Positions 15,101-27,630 are shown, counted from the first letter of the stretch. The stretch is DNA of 64,000 bases from Pyrocephalus nanus (GCA_038380795.1 CM076261.1:5648556-5712555), one strand, 5' to 3'. Notes: a model not told the origin generated them from the sequence alone. Numbers and translations: made by a program.

Positions 15101-18100
15101 TTGTCAGAAAATATTAGTAATGGAAGCACTTGGAAATTTAAGTTCACTGCTTTTTAAAGTAAGGAAAAAAAATCTCATAAGTCGTGCTCATTACTGAACT
15201 TTTTTGCTGTGGATAATTTTATCATCATGCTAAAGAGTGAGCCTTGTGCTAGGAGTTGTGTGAGTACAGAGTGGCAGAGTACACAGTGGGTGTGAGGGGT
15301 TGAGCAGAACTGAAGCAAAAGCAGAGAGAGAGAGAGAGCATGCAGTGGAGATGAAGGTGCTGCTGGGAATAGGTGTGATACACACCCTGCTTGGTGCAGA
15401 AAGTCAAAACTGGTTGACTGACTGTTCACGGGTTATTCGACTGCTGCTTGCCCTGTCCCCAGACTGTCCTTTCCTTGTGTCACACAGGCTGGTAGAGAGG
15501 GGAGTCTGTAGTACTACCAGAGTGGAACGGAGTTTTGCCAACGCAGTCTTGGGTCTGAGGGAACAGGTGGCCTCCAACTGAGTCCTATTTTATTTTAAAG
15601 TGTTTATTTTACAAAATGATGCCATTTTAATTTTGTATCTTTCCTCCTCTTTCATAATTTCAAAGGGCGATCAGAAGTACCACGGCAGCTGTTGCCACCA
15701 AGGCCACCCATGCCGCCCCATCCTGGCATATCCCTGCTGCCATCCAGGCCAAGGATACAACCCCCACGACACAGGACCCCCCTCCAGCCACCACAGCTGA
15801 GACCTCCTCAACGCCCAGTGCTGCCAGGGTCAGCAGTTGTGCCACTTCTGCCTGGAACAACCGGGATCATCTTGGAGACTGGAGAGGCAGGGCCTCCTGG
15901 CACAGTTCTGATGTCAGGAAGAGGGAGGCTTAGAAGTGCGGATGGCCAGGCTGGTCAAAGTACCATGCCCGTTGCTGAAGGGTATGCTGGAGCACCAGGT
16001 GAGAGAACCAAACTGGTAGTGAATCACTCCAAACTAAGTGCAATGGACATGCCAGGTCCAGCTGGAGAAGTGACACTGAGATCTGTTGTGCTTTACCAGC
16101 CACTTTTTGACCTTCCTTGCTTTTGAGAACGGGTTTACAGTAGAGATGATTTGTGAAGAGGCCTTTGCAGCCTCCAGCTGGCTACAGAAGTAGGGGAAAC
16201 GCATTCAGTGCCAGTTTTGTTGCTTTTCCAACCCTGCACAAAGCATGAGGTCAGCAGAGCTGATGTAAAATCCCTGGTAACTACAGCAGTCTTTGCCACT
16301 AGGGAAGCTTAAATGATTTTTTTCTTTCCATAATGCTTGCAGTGCATTTAGTGCACTGAAGTAATAACTTGGTTTTCTTTGCCATGACCACCCCAGTGCC
16401 ATGATAATTGAGCACTTCATAAGGGATGCTGTTTGGTAGCTATTTTGGTAGGTTGCTGTTCAGTAACCAAGGATCTTTTCAGAAGACTGCAGTGATATTT
16501 GGTCATAATGAATTCTGCTATGTACTGAGTCACATATACTACTTCTCCTTTGTAGGATATCCAAAGTCATCTCCTCCTACCACAGACTCACAAGGTAAGG
16601 CAGTTGTTTCCTAGAAATTCTTCACACAGGTATTTCTTGTTTGTTTCAGTCCCTGGAAAGTCACGAAAAAAAGTGTTGATTCTTACTATGTAAGTTTAAC
16701 ATTGAAGAAAATCTGACCAATTTTCATTATACGTATGCATCAAAGCAGAATCTGCATACTTAAAAAATATGGAGGGGGGAGAAGGAGTTTAGGTTTGGAA
16801 AAATAATTCATCTTGGGTTCTTGTTATTTACTTCAGTATGTTTTTTAAATACAAAGGATTTGTATTTTCTTACAAATTTTAGTACAGACCTTTTATATTT
16901 GCCTTTTAAATGAGAAAATAAAGATATATTTCTGCTGATTTTAGTATTTCTTTAATAAGGTATGAATAAGGCCAAGACTAAGATCTTGAAGAACTGTTAG
17001 TGTCTTAGCCTAGTGCATGAGTTCGTTCTCTTCTTGTGAGAGTTTCTGCCTTTGTTGGAATCATCAAGGCTTGTGCTCCTGACTTCAGTGAAAGCAAAAG
17101 TGATGCCCACTGACAGCCACAGATTAAAGGATTCAAAACGCAGTTTTCTTGGTTTTTATTTTTTATAAGTGTTAATATTGCAATTCACTTATGGATTTGT
17201 ATGACAAACAGGTATAAAATTTGTGTAGGACATGCTAGTTGGCCTTGATAAATATGTTGACTAGGTGTTGCCAGCCCTGCGATCTCATACTCAAGATATT
17301 ATCAAACCCTGGGGAATGGTATCCTCGATCAAAGTGAATGTTTCCACACCCTCTTCAAAAAGAATGATTTCATCTAAATTTGTTTGAGGAAATATGGGAA
17401 ATAGATGGAAATAAAATGTAAGGGCTTTATGGAATCCAAAATCCTACCCCGGGACTTAGTTTGATGGCCATAACAAAATCACAAAAACACATCGTAAAGA
17501 CTGGTCTGGGGACTGTCAAAAAAAGAGTCGTAAAGCGTTCACACTGTAATTCTGAAATTTATGCATTCTAATTAAAATTCCATCAAGCCTTAAAGCAATC
17601 TTTTTGCATTTGGGGATTGGTGGTAAGAACAAGCAGCAATAGATGAGGTTTCTGGAAGAGGATAAGAAGTAAAGAAACATTCATTTATCTTGATGCCAGC
17701 AAAGCCAATATAGATGTCTAGATTTCTGTGATAAATGGATTTCCTGGGGGGTTTCTTCCACTTTGTACAATTTATTGCAGTTTATAGGAAGCAGTATTTT
17801 AATAAGTTTATGCTAAAACTGTGTGAAACGGTAGTTGGGTGTTAGAATTGTTGAAAAGGCAGGGTGAGGCAGGTAGTGCACCCGTCTGCTGCTTGGTGGA
17901 ACATGTTGGTGGAACAGTTATCACCCTGGGATCCAGAGAGAGGTGGGCTTCACCAAGGAGTTCCTTTTCCTGATTCGTGCCCCTGAAGACCTATCTAAAG
18001 ATAAGATACACCTGCTGATCTGTCCTTTAGCTTCCCCCCAAGTGTCTTGCAAACCTTAATGGTAGGTACAGTCATGAAACAGAGAATGGTGCAAAGAGCT

Positions 18101-21100
18101 GTTGGACTTCTGTGGAGTTGGAGCATGTACATCCACTGTCCCTAATCTGGCCCTGTGGCTGGATAGATGAGCCAAGACCAACAGCATGAGGTTCAACAAG
18201 ACCAAGTGCTGGGTCCTACACTTTGACCACAATGAGAGACGCAGGAGAAAAAGTATGTGTCTTCATAACACACCAAGGTGTCATCCACATCAGAAACACT
18301 GTTACTTAGCACAACAGCTTCACTGAGCACTGGCTCATGGAAATCAGTGTGATGCTGTGCTGCGTGGCCATCCCATAAGCAGAAAACTTCCTGAAAATGA
18401 GACGTTAGGGTCAAATTGAAGTGTTAAAAATAAAAAAGCAAATCTGACAAATCCTCCTTACTCGTGCCATATTCAAAGGAATCATAAGTGCCTGCTGGCG
18501 AATTAAACACTTATGGTCTTTCATCTGTGTAGGTCCTTGAAGAATCTTCATTCCAGTTGCTGAGCAGTTGTCAGCAGCACCATGACAGTGTGTTTTTCTC
18601 CTTTCAGCTTTATGGCAAATGTTTATGCTGTGTGCTGTTTTGTTTTGCTTAATATTTTTTTCTTCTTTCCTCTCCTTCTGGCCCTTGGGCTCCGTGGGAG
18701 GCGTGAACTGTGCTGGGAAGTCAAAAGAGGTGGAGAACCAGAGATACAACTAGCAGATGTGTGGAAGTAGATGTAACCTAACAAGGGCCACCCATGCATC
18801 TTCTGTGGTTCTTTGACTCCCCAGAATGCATTATGTAGCTTAGATTGCCAAGAACAGACATCCCTACTCCTTCTTATGTGTAAATATATAGATATATCTG
18901 TCTCAAATGAAACCTTCTTGAATGCATCTGAAGTAAAAAGAGTTTTATCTACTCCCAGAAGCTGTGAAACTGTGGTTGAATCTTTTGTGAAACTTTTTGT
19001 CTGCCTAGCAGTTTCCTCATCAGAGCTGTGCCTGCGGTTCACTGCTTTTAAATGTTTTAAAATGTTTGTTTATGATGTTAATACTTTCACAACACTGACT
19101 ACTTAAGTGAAAGTAGTTTCCAAGCCTGGACATTGCCTAGAGAATCTGAACTTTGATCTTTGCATGAGGGAAAGTGTGTGTGTGGGGGGGGGCATGTAAG
19201 AGAGGGTGGTGCACCCCTCTGTAAAGTTCTGCAAAAGCACTGCTGAGCTGTTGGTAGGAATTATGAAAGCTGTGAACAGGCACAGCTCCAGCTGGAAGCA
19301 GTGAGGAAGGTAAGAGAGCACAGACACATTGTGTCTTTACTGTGCCTCCTTATATTGACCCTGAACTGATCTACAGGAGATTTCGACAGGTTTAGTATTT
19401 CCACTTTGAATAGATACATATAGTGTGCTAAACCAGGCTGCAGATCTGAAACAATGTTAGCAGCATAGCAGAAAATAGTTATGTCTGACAACTGTTCTAG
19501 CAATTAGTAAGGACAATCTTGAAGGAAGTCATGGCAAGCTGGGGCAGGAATGTTGCTCCCTTATTCAGGTGACACCAATCCAAACAGGACTGTAGTTGCT
19601 TCAAAAGAAGAGGGCAATGTTCCTGGGCAGGCAGCATATAGTTTGTGCAGTATGACTGCAGGGGAGAGAAACCATTTGAGTGGGCCAGTAAGAAGTAAAT
19701 TGAGGTGTGTTTTCAGTTGATTTGAGTCTCAGGGTAAGCATCTACATAGAGATGCTTTCTGTAAGTAGTGTGGTGTTAAGGTGGTGGAGTTTTACAGAAG
19801 CTGCTTAAGTAAGTAGACTTCCAGCAATTAATTTTGGTCCTTTCAGATAACCTCATCTTAGCTTACAGGGGCACCTGCAGGCACACTGGCAGGCAGGGGT
19901 AATGAAAAAGGGCTTCTATCTGCTTTCTAAGCATGAGACAAAATGCTGAATGAGATTTCTAAAGATAGAGGAAGCAGCTGGTTACCAGCCCCCAAGGGAA
20001 AACAAGGTAGTTATTTGCCAATTCTGAATTTGCGGGCATGTCTTCCCCTTGGCTTCCCCTCACACTTCCCCATGCTGAGTTATTCAGAAAAAAAGTGGAT
20101 AGGATAGCAGACCATTTGTATATCTACATTTTAGGTGAAGTTTTGTCACTTTTAAACTTTAATTTTTAAGTGATATAATCTGGATTAGATTGGATATTAG
20201 GAAAAGCCTTTTCACCCGGAAGGTGGTTGAGCACTGGAACAGGCTCCTCATGGAAGTGGTCACAGCATGAAGCCTGTCAGAGGTTGAGTGTTTGGCCAAC
20301 ACTCTCAGGAACATGGTGTGATTCTTGGGGCTGTCCTGTGCAGGACCAGAAGTCTCTTTCAGTTCAGCATATTCTATGATTTAATGACTTGAAGCTTTGT
20401 TGCTGGTGGGCATCTCTGATTGAGAGGGAGAGGGCAAACACTTATTTTAAGGAAGGCAGAAGGAGCTGGGTGAAACAGCAACTGTGGACAACTTTAAGGT
20501 CATTTGTTGTTTACCTACTTGCCTGAACAAAGCAACAAGAGTTGGCTACTTCTAGCAGTGTGTACTGCCTTAGGGGAAATGTTTAAAGGGAAGGCAACTA
20601 AAATGGGACTAATAAGTGGTTCAGTACCAAACACTTGCCATTAAGTCAGTCTTTTAAAAGTAAAAATTTATCTAATTGTCCAAATTGTATTTCATCCAGC
20701 CCATTCTAACACCAGTATTTAGCTGGTAAGCAGATAGTCACTGTAAAATGCCTAAGTGTCTGTTTAATCTGCTGAGAAAAGGAGAAAAAATTGTGAAGTG
20801 AAAATTCACCCAAAAGGGAAGTACCAGAGTGAGAGAATAGCCCTGGTGATGGTTCTCTTTGCATTAATACTGAAACATTATATATTCTTATAGCCCTTTT
20901 CACCACCCTTTGGCAGGGAAAGTAGGAGATGTAAGCTGTGTGCAGCTTCTAAGCATGACTAGGAAAGTTGGTACAAGCTAAAGACCTTTAGCACTCCTGT
21001 TGCCGTTGTGATAGTGACAGAGAGCGGAGATGTTGAAGGGCAACTTCAGTCCTGAAGAAGGACTTTGGCAGAAGCATTGCAGAATTGAAAGGTGGCAGGA

Positions 21101-22654
21101 TTTCTACTGCCAGCATTTAGAAGTCATATAATGTTTTCTTAAAAAAAATAATAAAAAAAAATCCTGTGGCCAACACAGGAACTTTATGGCACTCAGTAAA
21201 TTTTATGGTGAGACACCTGGGCCAGCAATTCGTATTCTGCTAATTCTGGCGTCCCTCAATTGACAGGATTAGTCCAAGTGGAGTTGTGTGCAGGAACAGA
21301 GACATGGGATTATATAAACCATCACAGGGAAAAGGCTGCGCTGTCATCCTGATGTGATTCTCACTCATGTTGTTACCCCTTTTAGGACCTGCTGCTGCTG
21401 CTGCGCCCTCTCTGGTGTCATTTTCTGCTGGGCTCACACAGAAGCCTTTCTCCAGTGATGCCGGCGTGGTTCACTTTAACAAAGTGCTTGTGAATGATGG
21501 GGACTATTATAACCCCAATACAGGTAATAGCCAAAGGATATGGACCCACAGAGATGATAGACAGGCAGTAGCGTGGGTTACCAGGGTTTGCTGTTATTTT
21601 GTTGTTCATTGTGCCAGCAAGACCTGAGATAAGTCCATTTAAACCAGACACACTGGGGTAAATGCCTCCTGTGGATACAAACAGGCATACACTTTTCCAT
21701 GTCTGTTTTTCCACAACTGCCCAGTACTACTGAGGCCCAGCTCACCACTGTGTCTTCTCTGGTGGCACAACTGACTGTGCTCCTCACCCCACCACAGGCC
21801 AGCTGAGTCCAGGTAGCAAAAGTGAGATTCCTTCCTAACCCTTACTTACTAATCCTGACTTCACTGCAGCTTAGCCAACGGGGTCACCCGGAGGAGAGGT
21901 GGGAGGTGGGTGACTCATACTGCCTCCCCACTGGCCGTACCTGCAGGCTGCTTTCTTCTCAAGCAGGGTGTGTCGTGTCACTTGAGGGTGTTAGGTGTGC
22001 CTCAACCTACTGGGGACCTGCACAGCATGTGGGTGTCTCTCACACCTTCATCCATCTCCGAGTCATGGGAGCTGCTTAGGCCAGGATGTTTCTGAATGTG
22101 GGCAAGACTGCTCATGTCCTGGAGGACTGGTGGGCTCTAACACAAAAGCAGCGCTCCTTTGTCTTCATGACTGTGGTCAGTTGATCAAGGCGGACCTCGT
22201 GCAGTTGCCTGTACGTAGCAATGGATAACCTGTGTAGCTTTATGTTTGTCATCGTGCTTAGAGAGGTCAGGTGTCCCCATTTTGAATACCTCTGAAAAGC
22301 TGTCTCTCTTCTGCAGGCATTTTCACATCACCATACGAAGGGCGCTACCTGATCACCGCCGTGCTGGCCCCAGAGAGGGATGAGTATGTCGAAGCTGTGC
22401 TGTCCGTCTCCAACGCAAGTGTGGCTCAGCTCCACACGGCTGGGTACAGAAGGGAACTGCTGGAGTATCACAAACCCTACTCGGGGAAACGGACCTGTGG
22501 TGGTCCTGGGACGTTCCACCTTGTTCTTCACCTCAAAGCAGGAGATGAAGTAAACGTCGTCGTAACGGGAGGCAAACTGGCCTACACAGACTCTGACGAA
22601 ATGTACTCTACATTTAGTGGAGTTCTCCTTTATCCTTCTGTTTCTCATGTTTAG
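5967..22654 (+). CDS. EMILIN2: EMILIN-2 (elastin microfibril interfacer 2), 3' six coding exons; 5' end outside window
   Basis: EMILIN-2 is a secreted, multimeric glycoprotein of the extracellular matrix; the family carries an N-terminal EMI domain, long coiled coils and a C-terminal gC1q domain. Coding exons: 5967-6142, 7737-9671, 15666-15998, 16556-16594, 21386-21523, 22317-22654. Every intron is GT-AG. The first exon enters with one base left over, and every later junction splits a codon after its first base, so all join in frame: 985 codons, then TAG. In fragment numbering the end of EMI ([12 protein letters not shown]) is at about residues 21-32, coiled coil about 65-700, proline-rich/collagen-like about 705-827, and gC1q about 836-985. 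Human EMILIN-2 is about 1053 residues, so roughly 70-100 residues (signal peptide and first half of EMI) are missing to the left. N-glycosylation sequons are frequent in the coiled coil (for example NITE, NGSF, NSTC, NQTA, NGTI). The gene converges on LPIN2. The EMILIN2 assignment over EMILIN1/3 or multimerins rests on the proline-rich exon, the domain order and the LPIN2 neighbour. Confidence 0.95.
6143..7736 (+). other. EMILIN2: EMILIN2 intron
   Basis: AT-rich intron with several short A runs. No conserved open frame or known repeat was recognised. It ends with the acceptor AG at 7735-7736. Confidence 0.85.
7737..9671 (+). CDS. EMILIN2: EMILIN2 large coiled-coil exon
   Basis: A single 1935-base exon encoding about 645 residues. 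The reading frame is open throughout and the composition is typical of coiled coil: heptad-like Leu/Ile/Val spacing with many Glu, Lys, Asp and Gln. Scattered cysteines (CECKL, SCCNE, CGQKC, CCGEV) suit inter-chain disulphides. The multiple NxS/T sequons suggest heavy N-glycosylation. In this family the large central exon forms the rod that supports trimers and larger multimers. The junction codon GAT joins 6142 to 7737. The donor is GTAAGG at 9672. If the intron were retained the frame would run on through a Phe-rich tail to a stop at 9749-9751. Confidence 0.95.
9678..9733 (+). repeat. T-rich low-complexity tract next to donor
   Basis: Almost pure T with a few C and G, beginning about 6 bases behind the GT donor at 9672. 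Confidence 0.9.
15320..15338 (+). repeat. Short (GA)n microsatellite
   Basis: Uninterrupted alternating G and A, about nine units, in an EMILIN2 intron. Confidence 0.85.
15666..15998 (+). CDS. EMILIN2: EMILIN2 proline-rich / collagen-like exon
   Basis: 333 bases encoding about 110 residues. The first 55 or so are dense in Pro and Arg ([13 protein letters not shown], then [17 protein letters not shown]). Next comes a glycine-rich stretch with only short Gly-X-Y runs (GEAGPPG, GYAGAPG). EMILIN-2 is known for a proline-rich segment placed before a short collagen-like stalk. Here the collagen repeat is very degenerate and unlikely to form a long triple helix by itself. The split codon AGG joins the coiled-coil exon; the donor is GTGAGA at 15999. 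Confidence 0.93.
15999..16555 (+). other. EMILIN2: EMILIN2 intron
   Basis: 557 bases between the collagen-like exon and the micro-exon. Nothing else was recognised. Confidence 0.85.
16556..16594 (+). CDS. EMILIN2: EMILIN2 39-base micro-exon
   Basis: Encodes [13 protein letters not shown] plus split codons, linking the collagen-like segment to gC1q. The acceptor is a T-rich tract plus TAG and the donor is GTAAGG. Both boundaries split a codon after base one, so the exon could be skipped without shifting the frame. Confidence 0.88.
18160..18240 (+). mobile_element. CR1 LINE fragment, sense
   Basis: The segment around 18189-18235 (AGGTTCAACAAGACCAAGTG, then a GGGTCCTACACTTTG-like run) resembles the CR1 ORF2 3' region of birds, where the usual form is AGGTTCAACAAGGCCAAGTG. 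It is diverged and short; the edges are approximate. Confidence 0.6.
20182..20385 (+). mobile_element. CR1 LINE 3' end, sense
   Basis: Matches the remembered CR1 3' pattern in order: a GGATATTAGGAAAA-like start, 'TTCACC...AAGGTGGTTGAGCACTG' and 'GAACAGGCTCC', ending in ATTCTATGAT-like sequence typical of CR1 3' termini. No target-site duplication was determined. Confidence 0.82.
21386..21523 (+). CDS. EMILIN2: EMILIN2 exon: start of gC1q domain
   Basis: 138 bases. A short Ala run (PAAAAAPSL) precedes [12 protein letters not shown] and then [18 protein letters not shown], the first strands of a gC1q fold as in other EMILINs. The donor is GTAATA at 21524, a weaker match than the gene's other donors. 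Confidence 0.95.
21524..22316 (+). other. EMILIN2: EMILIN2 last intron
   Basis: 793 bases splitting the gC1q domain. Relatively GC-rich; no other feature was recognised. The acceptor CTGCAG ends at 22316. Confidence 0.85.
22317..22654 (+). CDS. EMILIN2: EMILIN2 last coding exon: rest of gC1q domain and stop
   Basis: Encodes [20 protein letters not shown], then a conserved gC1q core ([47 protein letters not shown]), and terminates with TAG at 22652-22654. In the family the gC1q trimer mediates cell and ligand contacts. Base composition is noticeably more GC-rich than the surrounding non-coding DNA. Confidence 0.96.
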
Positions 22655-22706
22655 GTTTATCTTGAACAGGAAAGAAGGGTAAGATACTCAGAAGAAATTA
22701 AGTGTA

Positions 22707-22712
22707 ATAAAG
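22707..22712 (+). terminator. EMILIN2: Candidate EMILIN2 poly(A) signal
   Basis: AATAAA 53 bases after the stop, with T- and GT-rich sequence downstream (about 22735-22770). It would give a very short 3' UTR. Further AATAAA motifs at 23630, 23635 and 24925 allow longer transcripts, so the true end is uncertain. Confidence 0.55.
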
Positions 22713-25700
22713 TCCAAAGCTTTAATATATTCAGTTTATATATTTGATTTCAGTGATGGGTTTATAGTCTATACTGAGAACTTTTCCTTGTCCTTTGTTT
22801 CCAGAGGGAGCTACAATAGACATGTTTCCATAGCTAAATGAACTCCTTCCCAAGCCCTTGTTTACCTGTACAAGCAGAACAACTGTTTAGAAAGTACGTT
22901 CTCAATAGATACTTCTCCACTGTGCTCTCGCTGTTCCCTATTAAATTCTTTGCAATCTTCTCCCTATTTTTTCAAATTGTCCCTAGAATATCAGAGTTTA
23001 CATCTTTGCTCAAGTTTACAGTCATGGTCAGTTATTTTCATGTTTTCAGTAAAGCAGGGCCAAGAAAGAGAAATTGTAGTGGATTTGGTTGATGACTTTT
23101 TATTCCTTGTGTTATTTAATAATGTGTGTTTGCATAATCAATTTGTGCGATGCAATTGCTGACCATGGTGGTGTAAAACAAAACGATACTCATCTGCATC
23201 GGTTTTGTTCTCTCCTCTAAGGGCCAAACACAGTGCTGGGAGGCAAGCTGAGTGACTCATTCCAGTCAAGTGAAAGCAGCAGTGCAGGGAGAAACTTGTC
23301 TCAGCTTTCCACTGGGCAGATGTGAGCATAAAGTGCAGTTGGTACTACTGAAAGGTTCAGAACAGCTACTGTCTGTTTATAGAGTAAAAAAGAGGATCAG
23401 TTAAGCATGATGCTCTTGGGATTAAAGCTTCCTGCTGGAAATTAATTAAACAGGTCAGAAAAATCAGAATTATCTTTGCTTAGCTAGGAAAATGGTAATT
23501 TTGAAAAGTTTAAAACAATTTACAAAGTTTGTTTCTGGCACTCCTACAGTACTTGCATTAAGAGGGAAGTTTTTGTCTTTGGTGCATTGTAGAAGACAAA
23601 TCAGAGGAAAAATGGCTAAAGGAAATACAAATAAAATAAAGGAAAACAAACAGTCTTATTAGTACTGTCAAATGCAGAAACCAACCATCTGCAGCCTCCT
23701 TCGCACTGGTGCTTTGGAGTGAGGTTTGTTTTAACACTCAGCATCTGTTTATATGGATGAAACAACTTTCATAGCTTAAACAGACAAACACATTTGGGGC
23801 AGCAGTATTTTATTTCTTGTTCTAGCCACTTCTCAGTGGAGGTAACAAAAATGATGCTTTGGCTCTTAGAGGATAGCATTTTGATGTCTTTTGTGGCTGA
23901 AAAAAAAATCCATCCTTGCCTTACTGAGTGCAGGACTGTTCATTTGTCACCTGTATACTCTTGTATCATCTGAACTTTTGAATAGTCCGTTCATGCCACA
24001 TAGAGCTGTATTTGTCATAGTGGTTTGTGTAGAATATTTTCCTTCTTAAAAATGCAGAACAGCTGTTTATAGCCTCAGAACAAACAATTCCTTTAGGTGA
24101 GGAAGAACTCTCTGTGCTGTAAGCAGCACAGTATGTTTATAGCTAAAGCCCTTCCCGTCTGAGGAGATCAGATGAAGACTTGTGCCTTTGTTGCTTAGCT
24201 TTGGAATAGATACTTCCTAATAATTGTGTTTCCAGGCAATGAGATGGGGCCTTCCCACAACAAACTGTCACATCCTGGAAACTGAACTGCCTTTGAGAAA
24301 AGCAGGCAGAAAAAATTTCTCTCCACGGAGGAACTCTTGAGTCAGTCCCTGTGCAGCTACAATTGCACTGGGGAAGTTCTGAGCACGGGAAGGAAATTGT
24401 GAGCGGAGTTTTAATGCACCTGGTTTGGGAAGATCTCTTGGCACCTGATTTTCAGAAATGATGGTGTTAGAGATAAGCAGAAGCTGGCTATATTTGTAGC
24501 AGGAAGGCTGTTTCTGTAAGAGAAGCTGTTAGTAGCTAAAGATATACAGTGAACTTGCACTTCACAGCCTGATAAAAGGAGCAGCCTCTGTCTCATTTCC
24601 CTGCATGTTTTCTGGACCTGTGCTGGGGGGCAAGGCATTAGCATGTCGTCAGCAACCACACAATTGTTCAAGAGGGGCTTAGTGTTGTTTTGTCCTTTCT
24701 GTCTCCTGTCTTTCTAGGTCTCAAAATTGAAGGGACAGACATGAAGTGTTGTGTTTTGTGTTACTTTTTTTTTTTTATATAATTTCTTGTTATGTACAAA
24801 AGCCAGAGAGGCATTTTTTTTCTTTTAGAATATTTTTCTGTGTTCTCTAAGAAGTTGGCTCCAGACTACGTGTGACTCAAGTATTGTTAGATTATTGTTG
24901 CCTGTTCTAAAAATGACTCATGGAAATAAACAAAATGAGCTGAGTGCTTAGGGAGACCTAGCTGGCAAACACAACCTTTTTTTTCCGCCCACTCCAAGAG
25001 AGAAATTTTTAAGAATCGGCAGTGCAAGTTTAGTGCTAAGAGTTGCAAGAGTTATATCATTTAATTATTACCTAACTGCCCTGAGAGATTGCTAAATCTG
25101 ATTCACAAATCTTTACAAGCCCAGTCTTCTACTAGAAACTTTCTCCTTAGGCCCAGAATCTGCTGGTACCCATGCCGGAATAGTTGGGGCCCTCATAACG
25201 CTGAATAACTGGGTTTTGTACACTGCAGTAAAAGCATTCCCTAAACTGTGTTGCAGCAGGGCCGAGTCTCAGAAGCGTATTTTGAGGATACTTTTAGACT
25301 TTCCGGGGATAGCTTCCCATTCATCCCTAGCAGTGTGGGTGGCTAAAGCTATGACCTTTTACAAGGAACCTCTGTCTTAAATTCCTGCCTTTGTTGAGGG
25401 GGACTTGACCCTTAATTTCCACTTCGTTGGTAATTGTTGTAATCAGGGTAGATGGCTCAATTCCTCCTAATGAGGTTATTTTCCTGAAGCTTACAAGGTG
25501 AAATATTCACCCAGCTGGGAAGACTACAGTGCTGTAGCCCCTTAATAGGCAAAGGGAAGTGGAACCTGAGTTCCAGTTCTCTGCTTCAGAGAGTGCCTGG
25601 ATAAAATATTAATAAAGCAAGAGCTGGAAGACACTCAAGCACAGAGGCATTTATGGGCCTGCTGTGGGTTGGCTCCACACAGAACAGCCCAGATTCAAAG

Positions 25701-27244
25701 AAAGAAGCAAGAGCCCTGCTCCAGAATACCCTGAACCTGCTGACGGACCTTTTACATCTTTGGTGAGGATCAGCAGCAGAACATGGAAATACCTTCACTG
25801 AAAGGAACATTTCTCACTGGGGGTTCGTAATTTGACTACCACATCCAGGAGCATCCAGGAACTTATATAGGAAGCATCTGTTAACAGAGAAAGCCTTAAA
25901 AAAAATAAATCCTGTAGGTGGGAGCTATAAGGCAGGAATGCTGCCTGTTTCATAGATCACAGTGCCACCTTTTAGATCTGCTTTGTAGGTAGTTTTGTAA
26001 TGCAGTGTATGAGAACTGCAAGATTCTTGAGCCATACAGTATCTGTCATGCCGGGTGCTCGTTCGACACTGAAACAGGAAGAAAACCAAACCATACCAGG
26101 TGAAGGTGAACAGGCAGACAGGTGTCTGACATTCCCGGAGCTGGGCGTGAGGCATGGCAGTTCCACAGGGACTCTCCAAATATCAAAGCCAGCCAAGTCC
26201 CCAAGGCAGCATCACTTGTGAGACAGGTGAATTCCCACAGGCAGGTCATTAGCAGCAGAACATCTGAAGACAAGCCAGCGTGCTGACAGCCAGAGAGTTC
26301 TGCCGAACGTATCCTAGAGCAATAAGGTGACATATAAATCAGTCATATCTCCTGGAAAGTTTGCAGCAAACAGGAATGCCAATTTTCACAGCAAAAAGTA
26401 AATAAAAAGCTACCTCATCATTTTAATTTGCTGTTAAGACTTCTGAAAACATTTCTATGCCGAGCAATCAAAGCAGTGAGGACTGTCTGTCATATTCCAC
26501 TATGTTTCCTTTCAGTGTACACCATGTTAGTTGCAGCCACTTTGTGCAGGGCCATGGAGACTATTTGGCTTGGTGAAGGCAACCAGCCCATCAAGAAAAA
26601 TTACAAAAAGTTGAGGAAATGGAGCAAACTGTAAGTTTGCATAGGAAAGCAACTTAAAATAAAATGCCCATCACTACCCAGGGCAGCTTTAAAATGCATG
26701 GAGAATACAAAGTAAAGGGATCTCCAGCTGGACTGAACTGTTTCCTGAGGATACATGCATTTGGAAGTGAGTCATATCTGCTGATTTAACTAAGAGCTTG
26801 TGTTACAGTCCAGTAGTGGATACAGATCTATTTCACTAAAACTACAAAAGCACTTGCGATCTCAGCTTGGAGATGGGAGGAATACGCACTCCAACGAGAA
26901 TTACTCAGCAAGTACACGTTGGCTGCAGGTTGCTCCCAGATAATGGCACAGAGTTCAAATCATCAAGTTACCAGGGATACCTGGGGGCAGTCTTCTGTCA
27001 TCACAAGGCAGACTTGTGCTTGAGCCAACCCCAACTTTTTTTGCAATGTACCCTGCAGACTTGAGACGAGATGCAGAACAGAAGCTCTGCCAATTCATTG
27101 TATGTGGGAGATTTCAAAAACATCTTGCAACATGTACTACATAAGCAGATTTTGGCATTTATTTTGCTATCTTGATTGTGAAAAAAAGGAACATTAGTAA
27201 AATTCTTCAGCAAAAAAGAACAGCACATTTGAAAGTATGCTTTA

Positions 27245-27304
27245 GGTATGCATGTGTATACATATATTCATGTGCATATATATATATTTATATATATATA
27301 TAAA
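27245..27304. repeat. TA-rich microsatellite
   Basis: Mixed (TA)n with TG/CA interruptions, for example ATATATATATTTATATATAT; likely length-polymorphic. Confidence 0.85.
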
Positions 27305-27630
27305 TGGAGAGAGAGAGTAATATCCAGGAATGTGAAGAAAACTGATGGAAAACAACTGAAGATATGTCCAAATAAAGCCTACCTCTTGTGTAATGCCTCG
27401 ATGCTCTTTTTCTTTCCAGGGAACACAGCAGCACTCTAAGCCAAAATTTTCACTCTCTTCTTCACCATCTTTTAAACTGCAGTTTCTGGCTTCTCAGTCA
27501 AGCTTGCATGTATATTTTAAGTGTTCATTCAGTGTCAAGCACTGTTACATAGGCTTTGTAGTACACTGAAGTTATGCCAACAAGTTCTTGTCCATTTTAT
27601 TTGCTCAGTCACTGCCTTGATAATATTTCA

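Larger units (their letters stand above)
9672..15665 (+). other. EMILIN2: EMILIN2 intron, 6 kb
   Basis: Opens with a T-rich tract (about 9678-9733), then unique-looking AT-rich sequence. A short GA microsatellite lies near 15320-15338 and a T run near 13970-13981. No exon, RNA gene or clear transposon was recognised. The scattered open frames on both strands lack splice context or family resemblance. A pyrimidine-rich acceptor ends at 15665. Confidence 0.7.
16595..21385 (+). other. EMILIN2: EMILIN2 intron, 4.8 kb
   Basis: Contains two CR1 LINE fragments (about 18160-18240 and 20182-20385), a G run with GT repeats near 19169-19193, and otherwise unique AT-rich sequence. No additional exon was recognised. 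Confidence 0.8.
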
